Positions 43,411 to 51,624 of a stretch of 64,000 nucleotides of DNA are shown in pieces. Position 1 is the first letter of the stretch. The number at the start of each line of letters is the position of its first letter. Both the position numbers and the translations under genes were made by a program. The notes below the pieces were generated by a model. The model was not told the DNA's origin. It searched no databases and worked only from the letters and a program-made list of their open reading frames with translations. Origin of the DNA: Rhodococcus zopfii NBRC 100606 = JCM 9919 (GTDB lineage: Bacteria > Actinomycetota > Actinomycetes > Mycobacteriales > Mycobacteriaceae); contig NZ_BCXI01000010.1 of the NCBI RefSeq assembly GCF_001895025.1, positions 186,001 to 250,000 of the forward strand, in the 5' to 3' direction.

Positions 43411-44226
43411 ATGCCGAACTCGCTCCTGTGGATCGGGCTCGTTGCCGTGTGGTTGTTCGTCCTGGTGCCGATGCTGGTCACGAAACGCCCCCGTATCCGC
43501 CAGACGACCGACGCCGCGCTCGCAACACGGGTTCTGCACCGTGGTGACGACGACCCGATCACCCCGCGTGGTCCGGCCGCAGGTCACCGCAGTGATCCGA
43601 ACTGGCGTCCCAGTCGCGATCGCCGCCGCGCACCATTGGCGGCCGGTCGAGTGGACCGCCCCGCGGAGGACAGCATGGACACTCAGGAACTCGTCGATCT
43701 CGACGAGCGGCCACCCGAAGAAGCCTCCCATCGAGCCGCCCGGGAGTACGTCCCCGAGCGCCGCGGTCGCGGCGGGTTCGATCCGCACGCCGACGCGGTC
43801 GCTCGGGCAGCGCGGTACGAATTCCGGCAACGCGCCGTGCTCGGACTGCTCTTCGCGGCGATCATGACCGCCGCGCTCGCGCTCATCGTGTCGTCCACGC
43901 TGTGGTGGCTGTGCGTGCTGGCGACGGGCGTCCTGATCGGTTATCTGTTCTACCTGCGCCGGCAGGTGCAGCTCGAGCAGGAGATCCGCCGTCGCCGCAT
44001 GGCCCGGCTCGCGCGATCGCGGCTCGGCGTCGAATCGCGCAGCGACGAGGAACTCCGCCTGATCCCCTCTCGGTTGCGGCGTCCCGGTGCCATCGTGCTC
44101 GAGGTGGACGACGAGGACCCGGTGTTCGATCACCTCGACACCTACGAGGACGAGTCCGACGTCTACGAGCCTCACGACTCGCCCGAGCCGTCCGACTACG
44201 AAGTGCGTCGCGCTTCCGGCGAGTGA
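43411..44226 (+). CDS. glpR: Divisome membrane protein GlpR/SepX
   Basis: 271 residues. One N-terminal helix (SLLWIGLVAVWLFVLVPMLV), a long cytoplasmic region with the conserved KRPRIRQTTDAALATRVLHRG, then two close helices (about 150-185; LGLLFAAIMTAALALIVSS, LWWLCVLATGVLIGYLFYL) and a charged tail with RLGVESRSDEELRLIPSRLRRPGAIVLEVDDEDPVFDHL. This matches the Glp receptor of Corynebacterium and SepX of Streptomyces, which bind the cell-division machinery. Rv0996 is the M. tuberculosis counterpart. The last 31 bp overlap the convergent methyltransferase. Confidence 0.85.
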   Translation: MPNSLLWIGLVAVWLFVLVPMLVTKRPRIRQTTDAALATRVLHRGDDDPITPRGPAAGHRSDPNWRPSRDRRRAPLAAGRVDRPAEDSMDTQELVDLDERPPEEASHRAAREYVPERRGRGGFDPHADAVARAARYEFRQRAVLGLLFAAIMTAALALIVSSTLWWLCVLATGVLIGYLFYLRRQVQLEQEIRRRRMARLARSRLGVESRSDEELRLIPSRLRRPGAIVLEVDDEDPVFDHLDTYEDESDVYEPHDSPEPSDYEVRRASGE

Positions 44227-45014
44227 GCACGCCGGCCCGTGACGACATGGGCCACCAGGGGCGCCGCGACCGTCCCGTCTGCCTGCACGTACCGGGCCAG
44301 CTCGGATCTCACGTCCCGCCGGATGGCCTCGCGGGTTTCGGCCCCGATCCGCTCGGCGAGCGGACTCCCGTCGATCTCCGTGTCCACCAACGCATCCGGT
44401 GACGGAAAGCGCGCGGTGCCCGTGTGGGTCGTACACCGCTCGACGGTCGCGCCCGCCTCGCCGACGAGTGCGACGAGTTCGTCGCGGTCGCCGCAACTCC
44501 AGTAGGTGTCCAGCAGCGCCACCGCCTCGGGACCGGCGTGACGCGCCGCCACACGGACGAGCAGTCCGTAGGCGGGCTGGTCCGGCAGGGCCGCCGGCAC
44601 GCATACCGTGACCCGGCGCGCGACGCGGTGCATCTCCGCCAGCGACCGCCGCCGGTCGGGGAAGAACATCAGCGCCATCTGGCACAGCGCCGCGTCGAAC
44701 GTGTCGTCGGGAAAGGGCAGGGTGCCGGCATCGCCGAGGCACCAATCGAGGTCGGGACGGATACGCCGGGCCACCGCCAGCATCCCCGGATTCAGATCGA
44801 GGCCGACGACCAGGCCGTGCGGGCCGACCCGGTCGGCAGCGGCGCGGGCCACCACTCCGGTCCCGCAGGCGACATCGAGGATCCGCTGTCCCTCGGTGAC
44901 CGTGGCCTGATCGACGACGAGCGGAGCCCACTGGGCGAACAACGCCGGCACGAATCGAGATTCGTAGATCTCGGCGGCGCCGGACGAGACCTGGAACGTC
45001 TCACGCCTGGTCAT
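44196..45014 (-). CDS. Class I SAM-dependent methyltransferase
   Basis: 272 residues, UbiE/ArsM-like. Motif I ILDVACGTGVVARAAADR (SAM-binding), motif II VVGLDLNPGMLAVARR, and post-I GDAGTLPFPDDTFDAALCQMALMFFPD. N-terminal YESRFVPALFAQWAP is shared with the UbiE-type subgroup acting on small molecules. Substrate unknown. No cofactor or pathway neighbours. Its 3' end overlaps glpR by 31 bp (convergent). Stop at 44196; ATG 45014. Confidence 0.85.
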   Translation of the reverse strand: MTRRETFQVSSGAAEIYESRFVPALFAQWAPLVVDQATVTEGQRILDVACGTGVVARAAADRVGPHGLVVGLDLNPGMLAVARRIRPDLDWCLGDAGTLPFPDDTFDAALCQMALMFFPDRRRSLAEMHRVARRVTVCVPAALPDQPAYGLLVRVAARHAGPEAVALLDTYWSCGDRDELVALVGEAGATVERCTTHTGTARFPSPDALVDTEIDGSPLAERIGAETREAIRRDVRSELARYVQADGTVAAPLVAHVVTGRRAHSPEARRTS

Positions 45015-45079
45015 GACGCCTATTCTGCCCCCATTGCCGCGCGTGACCAGGCGATTTCGTGCACGGGCGCTCGGTTTGC

Positions 45080-45085
45080 TAGAGT
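45080..45085 (+). promoter_or_regulatory. -10 element of the tRNA-Ala gene
   Basis: TAGAGT, 28 bp before the tRNA, is a plausible extended -10 region. No good -35 is visible. Confidence 0.4.
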
Positions 45086-45113
45086 TTGCGAGCGGTTCCG
45101 ATAGGGACCGATT

Positions 45114-45189
45114 GGGGCTGTGGCGCAGTTGGTAGCGCGCTTCGTTCGCATCGAAGAGGTCAGGGGTTCGATTCCCCTCAGCTCCACCA
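45114..45189 (+). tRNA. tRNA-Ala (anticodon CGC)
   Basis: 76 nt folding as a standard tRNA: acceptor GGGGCTG with CAGCTCC, containing the G3-U70 pair that identifies Ala; D arm GCGC AGTTGGTA GCGC; anticodon stem CTTCG/CGAAG with loop TTCGCAT, anticodon CGC (reads GCG); T arm with GGTTCGATTCC; discriminator A and encoded CCA. Confidence 0.98.
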
Positions 45190-45190
45190 C

Positions 45191-45225
45191 CGAAGGGCGC
45201 CTTCCGATCCGGAAGGCGCCCTTCG
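45191..45225 (+). terminator. Hairpin after tRNA-Ala
   Basis: CGAAGGGCGCCTTCCG and CGGAAGGCGCCCTTCG form a perfect 16-bp stem around ATC, directly after the CCA end. Weak T content follows (TCGGTTT). Confidence 0.85.
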
Positions 45226-45319
45226 TCGGTTTCCGGCACTCGTCGTTTCCCGGCCACCGTTATCGCAACGGCACCCGATCCGGTGGCAGCGCGCCGAGAA
45301 ACCGGGAAGACTATGTGAT

Positions 45320-45475
45320 ATGGAACACAGGATGAGTGACGACGAACTTCGGCGTGCGATTCGGGTGCTCCGCGAGCGAGCCGACACAGCGCGGCACGAG
45401 AACCGAACCGGAGACGCCGAGCAGATCGAGGAGACGATCCGCCAGTACCAGGAGGAGATGGCCGAGCGACTCTAG
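45320..45475 (+). CDS. Small helical protein of unknown function
   Basis: 51 residues (MEHRMSDDELRRAIRVLRER to the end at EEMAERL), very charged and predicted to be almost all helix, with a heptad-like pattern compatible with a short coiled coil. Start at 45320 with GGGAAG upstream, or at 45332 (MSDDE). No family recognised. It is the only ORF between the tRNA terminator and the SDR gene and has typical codon bias, so it is probably real. Confidence 0.6.
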   Translation: MEHRMSDDELRRAIRVLRERADTARHENRTGDAEQIEETIRQYQEEMAERL

Positions 45476-45604
45476 AGAGATGCGACTCCTCGACGCCCCG
45501 GGTCACCGCAGTCCACGGTACGTCCGAATCGCAGGCTCTGACACCGTCCGCCGTGGCCGCTAGGGTACGCAAAAGCACTCTGCGGGCACAGTGGACGGGG
45601 ATGT

Positions 45605-46459
45605 ATGACAATCAAGGACCTGCGCGGTATCAAGTTCCTGGTCACGGGTGCGGCAAGCGGGATCGGCCGTGCACTGGCGCTCGCCGCGGCCGCGGAGGGT
45701 GCCGAACTCGTGCTCACCGACATATCGGCCGACGGCCTCGACGACACCGCCTGTACGGTCCGTGAACGAGGCGGCGTGGTCCTGCACGCCGACGCCCTCG
45801 ACATCTCCGACTACGACGCCGTCACCGCATGGGCCGGGAAGGTCCACGCGCAGTCCGGCAGCGTCGACATCGTCGCGAACGTCGCTGGGGTGTCGGTGTG
45901 GGGCACGGTCGACAAGCTCGAGCACCGGCACTGGAGGCAGATGGTCGACGTCAACCTCATGGGTCCGATCCACGTCATCGAGAACTTCCTGCCCCCGATG
46001 ATCGAGGCGCGCCGCGGCGGGCACCTCGTCAACGTGTCGTCTGCGGCCGGATTGCTGGCCCTGCCGTGGCATTCGGCGTACAGCGCCTCCAAGTTCGGTT
46101 TGCGCGGCGTCTCCGAGGTCCTCCGATTCGATCTGAAACGCCACCGCATCGGGGTGTCCCTCGTGGTGCCCGGTGCGGTTCGCACCCCGCTGGTGAACAC
46201 CGTGCAGATCGTCGGCGTCGATCGCGACGCGCCCGAAGCCCGCGCGCTCACCGGACGGTTCGAGAAGCACGCGTCGTCGCCGGAGAAGGTCGCCGACTGC
46301 ATCCTGACCGGGATCAAGAAGAACCGCTTCCTCGTCTACACGTCGTTCGACGTGCGATTCGGCTACTGGTGGGCCCGCAAGTTCGCGCTGCCGTACAACG
46401 TGACGATGCAGTTCGCCAACGACTACTTCACCCGCACCCTGCGGCGCGTCGGAAGGTAG
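45605..46459 (+). CDS. Short-chain dehydrogenase/reductase
   Basis: 284 residues. Rossmann motif TGAASGIGRAL, NAG-type motif NVAGVSVWG, catalytic Ser (VNVSSAAG) and YSASK, PG motif VVPGAVRTP. Uses NAD(P)(H); substrate unknown. The C-terminal extension ending FANDYFTRTLRRVGR is typical of the actinobacterial SDR group with a lipid-associated tail. It stands alone between the small gene and the nitrobindin-like gene (convergent). Confidence 0.9.
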   Translation: MTIKDLRGIKFLVTGAASGIGRALALAAAAEGAELVLTDISADGLDDTACTVRERGGVVLHADALDISDYDAVTAWAGKVHAQSGSVDIVANVAGVSVWGTVDKLEHRHWRQMVDVNLMGPIHVIENFLPPMIEARRGGHLVNVSSAAGLLALPWHSAYSASKFGLRGVSEVLRFDLKRHRIGVSLVVPGAVRTPLVNTVQIVGVDRDAPEARALTGRFEKHASSPEKVADCILTGIKKNRFLVYTSFDVRFGYWWARKFALPYNVTMQFANDYFTRTLRRVGR

Positions 46460-46462
46460 GGC

Positions 46463-46930
46463 TCACGCCTCGCGCGCCAACTCCGCGTGGAGGTGATGGG
46501 TCAGCGGCGTCGCGGCGTGCGCCATCCATAGGTCGTAGGCGAGAATGTCGCCGTCCAGGACGAACCGGCGGCGCAGCTCGTGGACGGGCTTCGCATCCGG
46601 TGAACGGTCGAGATGCACGGTCGTGAAATCGAGGACGCCGTGGCTGAGCCGCGACCGCTGGATCTCGACGAACCCGGTGGGCTGCGACACCAGCAGTTCC
46701 ACCTCGTGGCCGCTGCGTCGCAGGTAGCCGTTCTCGGTGTGCAGTGGGCGGCCGTCGTCGCGGGCGCGGGTGCGGCTGACGTACATCAGGAACGGCTTAC
46801 CGGGGATCGACGTGAACTCGATCGTCTCGTCGTATGCGAAGTCGTCGATGGTGGGATAGTGGCCGTCGCCGCCGCCGACCCATCGGCCGGTGAACGGGGC
46901 CAGTTCTCCTAGCGGGTCCGAATCCGTCAC
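46463..46930 (-). CDS. Nitrobindin-like (THAP4-type heme-binding) beta-barrel protein
   Basis: 155 residues from a GTG with AGGAG upstream. The N-terminal GRWVGGGDGHYPTI resembles the GxWxGxG motif of nitrobindins and the FABP-like barrel family; later strands include DETIEFTSIPGKPFLMYV, GYLRRSGHEVELLVSQPTG and the C-terminal YDLWMAHAATPLTHHL carrying the likely axial His. Such proteins bind ferric heme and react with peroxynitrite or NO. Divergent from arginine deiminase with 69 bp between starts. Confidence 0.82.
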   Translation of the reverse strand: MTDSDPLGELAPFTGRWVGGGDGHYPTIDDFAYDETIEFTSIPGKPFLMYVSRTRARDDGRPLHTENGYLRRSGHEVELLVSQPTGFVEIQRSRLSHGVLDFTTVHLDRSPDAKPVHELRRRFVLDGDILAYDLWMAHAATPLTHHLHAELAREA

Positions 46931-46999
46931 GTGTATTTCTCCTCTCGTACGGGCACGTCGATCCTCCCACCGACCGGGTGCCGGCACTACCGTTGACGC

Positions 47000-48211
47000 A
47001 TGGACGCGCAGTTGTGTGTGGATTCCGAGGTCGGTGCCCTCGCGACGGTCATGCTGCACCGGCCCGGCGCGGAACTCGAGCGGCTGACACCCCGCAACAG
47101 CGACCAGTTGCTGTTCGACGCGCTGCCGTGGGTGGCGCGCGCCCAGGAAGAACACGACGCATTCGCCGAGTTGCTCCGCGGTCGCGGCGTCGAGGTGCTG
47201 CTGCTCGCCGACCTGCTTGCCGAAACCCTCGAGGTCAGCGGTGCCGCACGCATCCAGGGGATCTCCTCGGCGGTCGATCCGCGCCGGCTCGGGCATGCGC
47301 TCGCGCAGGACCTGGCCACGCACCTGCGCACTCTCGCGGCACCGGAACTGACCCGGATCCTGGTTGCGGGCATGACGTTCGACGAACTGCCCGAAGCCGG
47401 GGTCGCCGGACCGCCGTCGCTGGTGCGGCTCATGCATCACGGCGCCGACTTCGTGATCGATCCGCTGCCGAATCTGCTGTTCACCCGCGACTCGTCGTTC
47501 TGGATCGGAGAGCGCGTCGCGATCCCGACGCTCGCGCTGCCCGCGCGTCGCCGCGAAGCCGCACTCACCGACCTCATCTACGCGTTCCATCCACGGTTCC
47601 TCGGGGTGCGCCGCGCGTACGAATCGCACACCGCTCCCGTCGAAGGCGGCGACGTGCTGCTGCTCGCGCCCGGGGTGATCGCGGTCGGGGTGGGGGAGCG
47701 TACTTCCCCGGCCGGTGCAGAAGCCTTGGCGCGCAGCGTGTTCGAGGACGGTTTGGCGCACACGGTGCTGGCGGTGCCGATCGCGCAGCAGCGCGCGACG
47801 ATGCACCTGGACACGGTATGCACGATGGTCGACACCGACGCGGTCGTCATGTACCCGGCGATCCGCAACATGCTCGAGGCCTTCATGATCCGCCGGGAAG
47901 ACGGCGACGCCCGCATCGGCGGGCCGCGACCGTTCCTCGAGGCCGCCGCCGACGCGATGGGTATCGACAAGCTCCGCGTCATCGACACCGGCCTGGACTC
48001 GGTCGTCGCCGAGCGGGAACAGTGGGACGACGGCAACAACACCCTCGCGGTCGCGCCGGGAGTGGTCGTCGCCTACGAGCGCAACGTCGAAACGAACGCG
48101 CGGCTCGAGGCCGCCGGTATCGAGGTGCTGCGGATCGCGGGGTCGGAACTCGGATCCGGGCGGGGCGGTCCGCGGTGCATGTCCTGCCCGCTCGCGCGGG
48201 CAGCGCTCTGA
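47000..48211 (+). CDS. arcA: Arginine deiminase
   Basis: Hydrolyses arginine to citrulline and ammonia. 403 residues. Conserved blocks: [52 protein letters not shown] (catalytic His and Asp), [18 protein letters not shown], and the catalytic Cys393 in [16 protein letters not shown] lies 6 nt before the ATG, so the mRNA is probably leaderless. arcB, arcC and arcD are not nearby, so it may not form a fermentative pathway here. Same position as Rv1001. Confidence 0.95.
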   Translation: MDAQLCVDSEVGALATVMLHRPGAELERLTPRNSDQLLFDALPWVARAQEEHDAFAELLRGRGVEVLLLADLLAETLEVSGAARIQGISSAVDPRRLGHALAQDLATHLRTLAAPELTRILVAGMTFDELPEAGVAGPPSLVRLMHHGADFVIDPLPNLLFTRDSSFWIGERVAIPTLALPARRREAALTDLIYAFHPRFLGVRRAYESHTAPVEGGDVLLLAPGVIAVGVGERTSPAGAEALARSVFEDGLAHTVLAVPIAQQRATMHLDTVCTMVDTDAVVMYPAIRNMLEAFMIRREDGDARIGGPRPFLEAAADAMGIDKLRVIDTGLDSVVAEREQWDDGNNTLAVAPGVVVAYERNVETNARLEAAGIEVLRIAGSELGSGRGGPRCMSCPLARAAL

Positions 48212-48223
48212 CCTCTCCTCGTT

Positions 48224-48278
48224 CCGAGCGAGTGTATCGTCCGTCTCCTTCAATCGATCGAACGATACATTCGCTCGG
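48224..48278. repeat. 20-bp imperfect inverted repeat after arcA
   Basis: CCGAGCGAGTGTATCGTCCG and CGAACGATACATTCGCTCGG (two mismatches) are separated by 15 bp. It could be a terminator, although there is no T-run, or an operator: TGTATCGT/ACGATACA resembles a TetR-type half-site pair. It is not adjacent to a regulator gene. Confidence 0.7.
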
Positions 48279-48379
48279 GAAGAGTGGGGGCAGCCGGTCG
48301 AGACGGTGGGCTGCCGCGCGGAATCGGCCTTCCCGCCGCGCTTCCCTGGGGTTGGCAGGGCGCACAGTCCGATCAAAAC

Positions 48380-48406
48380 GCCCACGTCTCCGGGGGAGAC
48401 GCGGGC
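48380..48406 (-). terminator. Terminator of arsC
   Basis: GCCCACGTCTCC and GGAGACGCGGGC pair with one mismatch around GGG; on the minus strand this is followed by GTTTTGATC. It starts 8 bp after the arsC stop. Confidence 0.75.
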
Positions 48407-48413
48407 GCGGGGA

Positions 48414-48761
48414 TCAGAGGATCTCGCGGACCTTGTCGACGGGCCGCGCGAGGACGGTGCCCTTGTCGGTGACGACGATCGGCCGCTCGATGAGGATCGG
48501 GTTCTCGACCATCGCGTCGATCAGTTCGTCCTCGGACGCGTCGGCGAGGTTCAGTTCGGCGAACAGCGCTTCCTTCCGGCGGATCGCCTCGCTGGGCTTC
48601 AGGCCCGCATCGTCGAGCAGCTTGCGCAGGCCGTCCCGGGACGGCGGGGTCTCGAGATACTTCACGACGGTCGGTTCGAGGCCGGCCTCCTGGAGAACCT
48701 TCAAGGTATTGCGGGACGTGCTGCAGCGCGGGTTGTGGTAGATCGTCGCGGTCTTGGCCAT
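48414..48761 (-). CDS. arsC: ArsC-family (glutaredoxin-linked) reductase
   Basis: 115 residues, thioredoxin fold. Active-site Cys in YHNPRCSTSRNTL (about residue 13), ETPPSRDGLRKLL, and IERPIVVTDKGTVLARP, the ArsC/YffB signature with the conserved Arg. It may reduce arsenate with glutaredoxin, but no other ars genes are near, so a general Spx/YffB-like role is possible. ATG start; a hairpin terminates it. Confidence 0.88.
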   Translation of the reverse strand: MAKTATIYHNPRCSTSRNTLKVLQEAGLEPTVVKYLETPPSRDGLRKLLDDAGLKPSEAIRRKEALFAELNLADASEDELIDAMVENPILIERPIVVTDKGTVLARPVDKVREIL

Positions 48762-48913
48762 GGCCGCTATTGTGCCGTGCGACGCATCCGGCGTCCTGCA
48801 ACGCCGCCCTGTCTGCCGCTGCGGAGATGTCCCGTTTGAAGGTTTCCCGGCCGACCCCTACGATTCTCGGCCGTCAATACGCGCGTAATGCCGATAGGGA
48901 GGAGACGGGGCGC

Positions 48914-49345
48914 ATGCTCACAGGGTTCAGGGATTTTCTGTTGCGTGGGAACGTGGTCGAGCTGGCGGTCGCCGTCGTCGTCGGTGCCGCATTCACCGCG
49001 ATCGTCACCGCTTTCACCAACAACATCGTCAACCCGCTCGTCTCGGCGGTCGGTGGTGCCAACGAATACGGCTGGGGATTCCAGATTACTTCCAGCCCAG
49101 AGACTTTCATCAATATTGGTGCGGTCGTCACCGCGGTGATCAACTTTGCCATCATCGCCGCGGTCGTGTACTTCGTGCTCATCGTCCCGGTCAATGCCGC
49201 CAAGAACCGCTTCGCCCCGCCGAAGGAATCCGAGGACAAGCCGCTGAGCGAGACGGACCTGCTCATCCAGATCCGTGACCTGCTCGAGACGGGCACCTAC
49301 GCGAAGGGTTCGGACGACGACGATCTCGACAAGGTTCGTGCCTGA
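48914..49345 (+). CDS. mscL: Large-conductance mechanosensitive channel MscL (copy 2)
   Basis: 143 residues beginning MLTGFRDFLLRGNVVELAVAV, with TM1 (VVVGAAFTAIVTAFTNNIV), periplasmic loop GGANEYGWGFQITSSPET, TM2 (IIAAVVYFVLIVPVNAAKN) and C-terminal bundle (SETDLLIQIRDLL). The paralogue at 37932 has a different periplasmic loop. GGGGAGGGAGA-like purine region upstream acts as the RBS. Followed by a GntR-type regulator gene after 81 bp. Confidence 0.95.
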   Translation: MLTGFRDFLLRGNVVELAVAVVVGAAFTAIVTAFTNNIVNPLVSAVGGANEYGWGFQITSSPETFINIGAVVTAVINFAIIAAVVYFVLIVPVNAAKNRFAPPKESEDKPLSETDLLIQIRDLLETGTYAKGSDDDDLDKVRA

Positions 49346-49426
49346 TCCGTCACACCCGACATGCTGGTCACATCGGCCCGGCCGCGTTGCCAGGGCCGGT
49401 GTGCCGGCCGCTGGTACTCTGCTCGC

Positions 49427-49795
49427 GTGCTCGACATCGCCATCGACCAGAGCTCTCAGATCCCACCGTTCGAACAGCTGCGCCGCCGCATCGTCGAGCT
49501 GGTGCGCCGCGACGAGCTGATCGCCGGAACCAAGCTCCCGACCGTGCGCGGCCTCGCCGAGCAGCTCGGGATCGCGCCCAACACCGTCGCGAAGACCTAT
49601 CGGGAACTCGAACAGGCCGGGGTCCTCGAGACGCGAGGTCGCGCCGGTACGTTCGTCGCCGCTGCCGCATCGGGCGATCCGACGCTCACGCTCGCCCAGC
49701 GGGCGACCACCACGTACGTCGCGGAACTGCGCGCCCTCGGCATGTCCGACGACGAGATCCTCGAGTTCGTCGTCGCGGCAGTGCGCGGAGCCTGA
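49427..49795 (+). CDS. GntR-family regulator, YtrA-type
   Basis: 122 residues from a GTG. Winged-helix HTH (IPPFEQLRRRIVELVRRDEL, KLPTVRGLAEQLGIAPNTVAKTYRELEQAGVLETRGRAGTFV) with a short C-terminal helical end, as in YtrA-type proteins. TACTCT lies 6 nt before the start, consistent with a leaderless transcript. Such regulators usually control a neighbouring transporter; the nearest candidates are mscL upstream and the BCCT transporter downstream. Confidence 0.9.
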   Translation: MLDIAIDQSSQIPPFEQLRRRIVELVRRDELIAGTKLPTVRGLAEQLGIAPNTVAKTYRELEQAGVLETRGRAGTFVAAAASGDPTLTLAQRATTTYVAELRALGMSDDEILEFVVAAVRGA

Positions 49796-49914
49796 CACGT
49801 CCCGCGTGCCCGATTTGTGACAGCGGCTGGAAATGCCCTGTTCAAGGTGTATTTCGGCTCCGATCCACGGTCGTGGTGCTTGCGCCGATCCCGGTTGTGG
49901 ACGAGCGTTGATCC

Positions 49915-51624
49915 ATGACCGTGCCCGCGGATCGAACCGGCTCCACTCCTGCGCCCGGAACACCCAGTGCGCCCGGAACACCCAGTGCGCCGGGAACACC
50001 CCGTGCGCCGACACCGCCCGACGCCGGTCCGCCTCCGCCCGGTCTCGGTCCGAAGGACGTCGGCACGCCGGACGGCGGTCGGGCCGAGCCTGCCGCAGGC
50101 CGGGACCGCCGACCGTCGACGGACCGCGTCGTGTTCGGCGTCGCCGCGGCCCTCGTCGTCGGCATCGTGGTGTGGGGCCTGACCGCCCCCGACAACCTGA
50201 ACACGGTGACCGGGAGGGTACTGGACCGGCTCGTCGTGGACCTCGGCTGGCTGTTCGTTCTCGCCGCCAGCGGATTCGTGATCTTCGCGCTGTGGCTCGC
50301 GGTGAGCCGGTTCGGGGCGATCCCGCTCGGCAAGGACGGGGAGAAGCCCGAATTCCGCACGGTGAGCTGGATCGCGATGATGTTCAGCGCCGGGATGGGC
50401 ATCGGCCTGATGTTCTACGGTGTCGCCGAACCGCTCTCGCACTACGTGTCGCCACCGCCCCGCAGCGCCGGTGGCGTCGGACCGGCCATGGCCACGACCA
50501 TGTTCCACTGGAGCCTGCACCCCTGGTCGATCTACGCGGTGGTGGGTCTGTCGATCGCGTACGGCACCTACCGCAGGGGCCGGAAGCAACTCATCAGTTC
50601 GGCGTTCGTGCCGCTGCTCGGCCGCCGCGCGGAAGGCCCGCTCGGCAAGGTCATCGACATCCTTGCTCTGTACGCGACGCTGTTCGGCACGGCAGCCTCC
50701 CTCGGGCTCGGCGCCCTGCAGATCGGTTCCGGATTCGAGGTCACGGGCTGGATGGAGGAGGCCGGGGTCCTGCTCCTCGTCGCGATCGTCGCGATCCTGA
50801 CCCTCGCGTTCATCGCCTCCGCGGTGTCCGGGGTGGCCAAGGGCATCCAGTGGCTGTCCAACATCAACATGGTGCTGGCGCTCGGTCTGGCGCTGTTCGT
50901 GTTCGTGCTGGGGCCGACCGTGCTGATCCTCAACCTGATCCCGACCACCCTCGGCGCATACACCGCGGACCTGGCCCGCATGTCCGCGCGCACCGCAGCA
51001 TCGAGTCCTGGCGCGGGCGAATGGCTTTCGTCGTGGACGATCTTCTACTGGGCGTGGTGGATCTCGTGGACGCCGTTCGTCGGCATGTTCCTGGCCCGCA
51101 TCAGCCGGGGCCGAACCGTCCGGCAGTTCGTCGTCGGCGTCATCATCGTGCCCGGCATCGTGAGCCTGCTGTGGTTCGCGGTGTTCGGCGGCGCGGCCAT
51201 CGGTCAGCAGCAGGACGGTCGCGACATCGCCGGGGCAGGCAGCCTCGAGGAACAGTTGTTCGGCATGCTCGGCAACCTGCCGCTCGTCGGGGTGTCCACC
51301 GTCGTCGTGATGCTGCTGGTCGCGATCTTCTTCGTCTCCGGCGCCGATGCCGCGTCGATGGTAATGGGCACCCTCACCCAGCGCGGGACGCTGTCACCGA
51401 GCCGGTGGATCGTCGTGTTCTGGGGTGCGCTCACCGGCGGGGTCGCCGCGCTGCTGCTGTGGACCGGTGGTTCGGAAGCGCTCGGCGCCCTCCAGACCAT
51501 GACGATCATCGCCGCGGCTCCGTTCGTGGTCGTCATGCTGGTGTTGTGTGTCTCCCTCTACCGCGACCTGTCGCGAGATCCGCTCGTCGGCGGTCCGCGG
51601 CGGACGCTGCGGCGTATCGGATGA
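49915..51624 (+). CDS. BCCT-family transporter (glycine betaine/choline type)
   Basis: 569 residues. A Pro/Ala-rich cytoplasmic N-terminus with a tandem GTPSAP repeat (about residues 15-30), then 12 membrane helices. BCCT signatures: MMFSAGMGIGLMFYGVAEP (glycine stretch), MFHWSLHPWSIYAVVGL, and the Trp-rich segment FYWAWWISWTPFVGMFLARISRGRTVRQF. Imports betaine, choline or carnitine with Na+ or H+; the osmoprotectant role fits the mscL gene nearby. Its stop overlaps the next ATG (ATGA). Confidence 0.93.
   Translation: MTVPADRTGSTPAPGTPSAPGTPSAPGTPRAPTPPDAGPPPPGLGPKDVGTPDGGRAEPAAGRDRRPSTDRVVFGVAAALVVGIVVWGLTAPDNLNTVTGRVLDRLVVDLGWLFVLAASGFVIFALWLAVSRFGAIPLGKDGEKPEFRTVSWIAMMFSAGMGIGLMFYGVAEPLSHYVSPPPRSAGGVGPAMATTMFHWSLHPWSIYAVVGLSIAYGTYRRGRKQLISSAFVPLLGRRAEGPLGKVIDILALYATLFGTAASLGLGALQIGSGFEVTGWMEEAGVLLLVAIVAILTLAFIASAVSGVAKGIQWLSNINMVLALGLALFVFVLGPTVLILNLIPTTLGAYTADLARMSARTAASSPGAGEWLSSWTIFYWAWWISWTPFVGMFLARISRGRTVRQFVVGVIIVPGIVSLLWFAVFGGAAIGQQQDGRDIAGAGSLEEQLFGMLGNLPLVGVSTVVVMLLVAIFFVSGADAASMVMGTLTQRGTLSPSRWIVVFWGALTGGVAALLLWTGGSEALGALQTMTIIAAAPFVVVMLVLCVSLYRDLSRDPLVGGPRRTLRRIG

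Noticed and set aside
48414-48761. Arsenic resistance operon
   Set aside because: The ArsC-like gene stands alone; no arsR, arsB or acr3 is adjacent.
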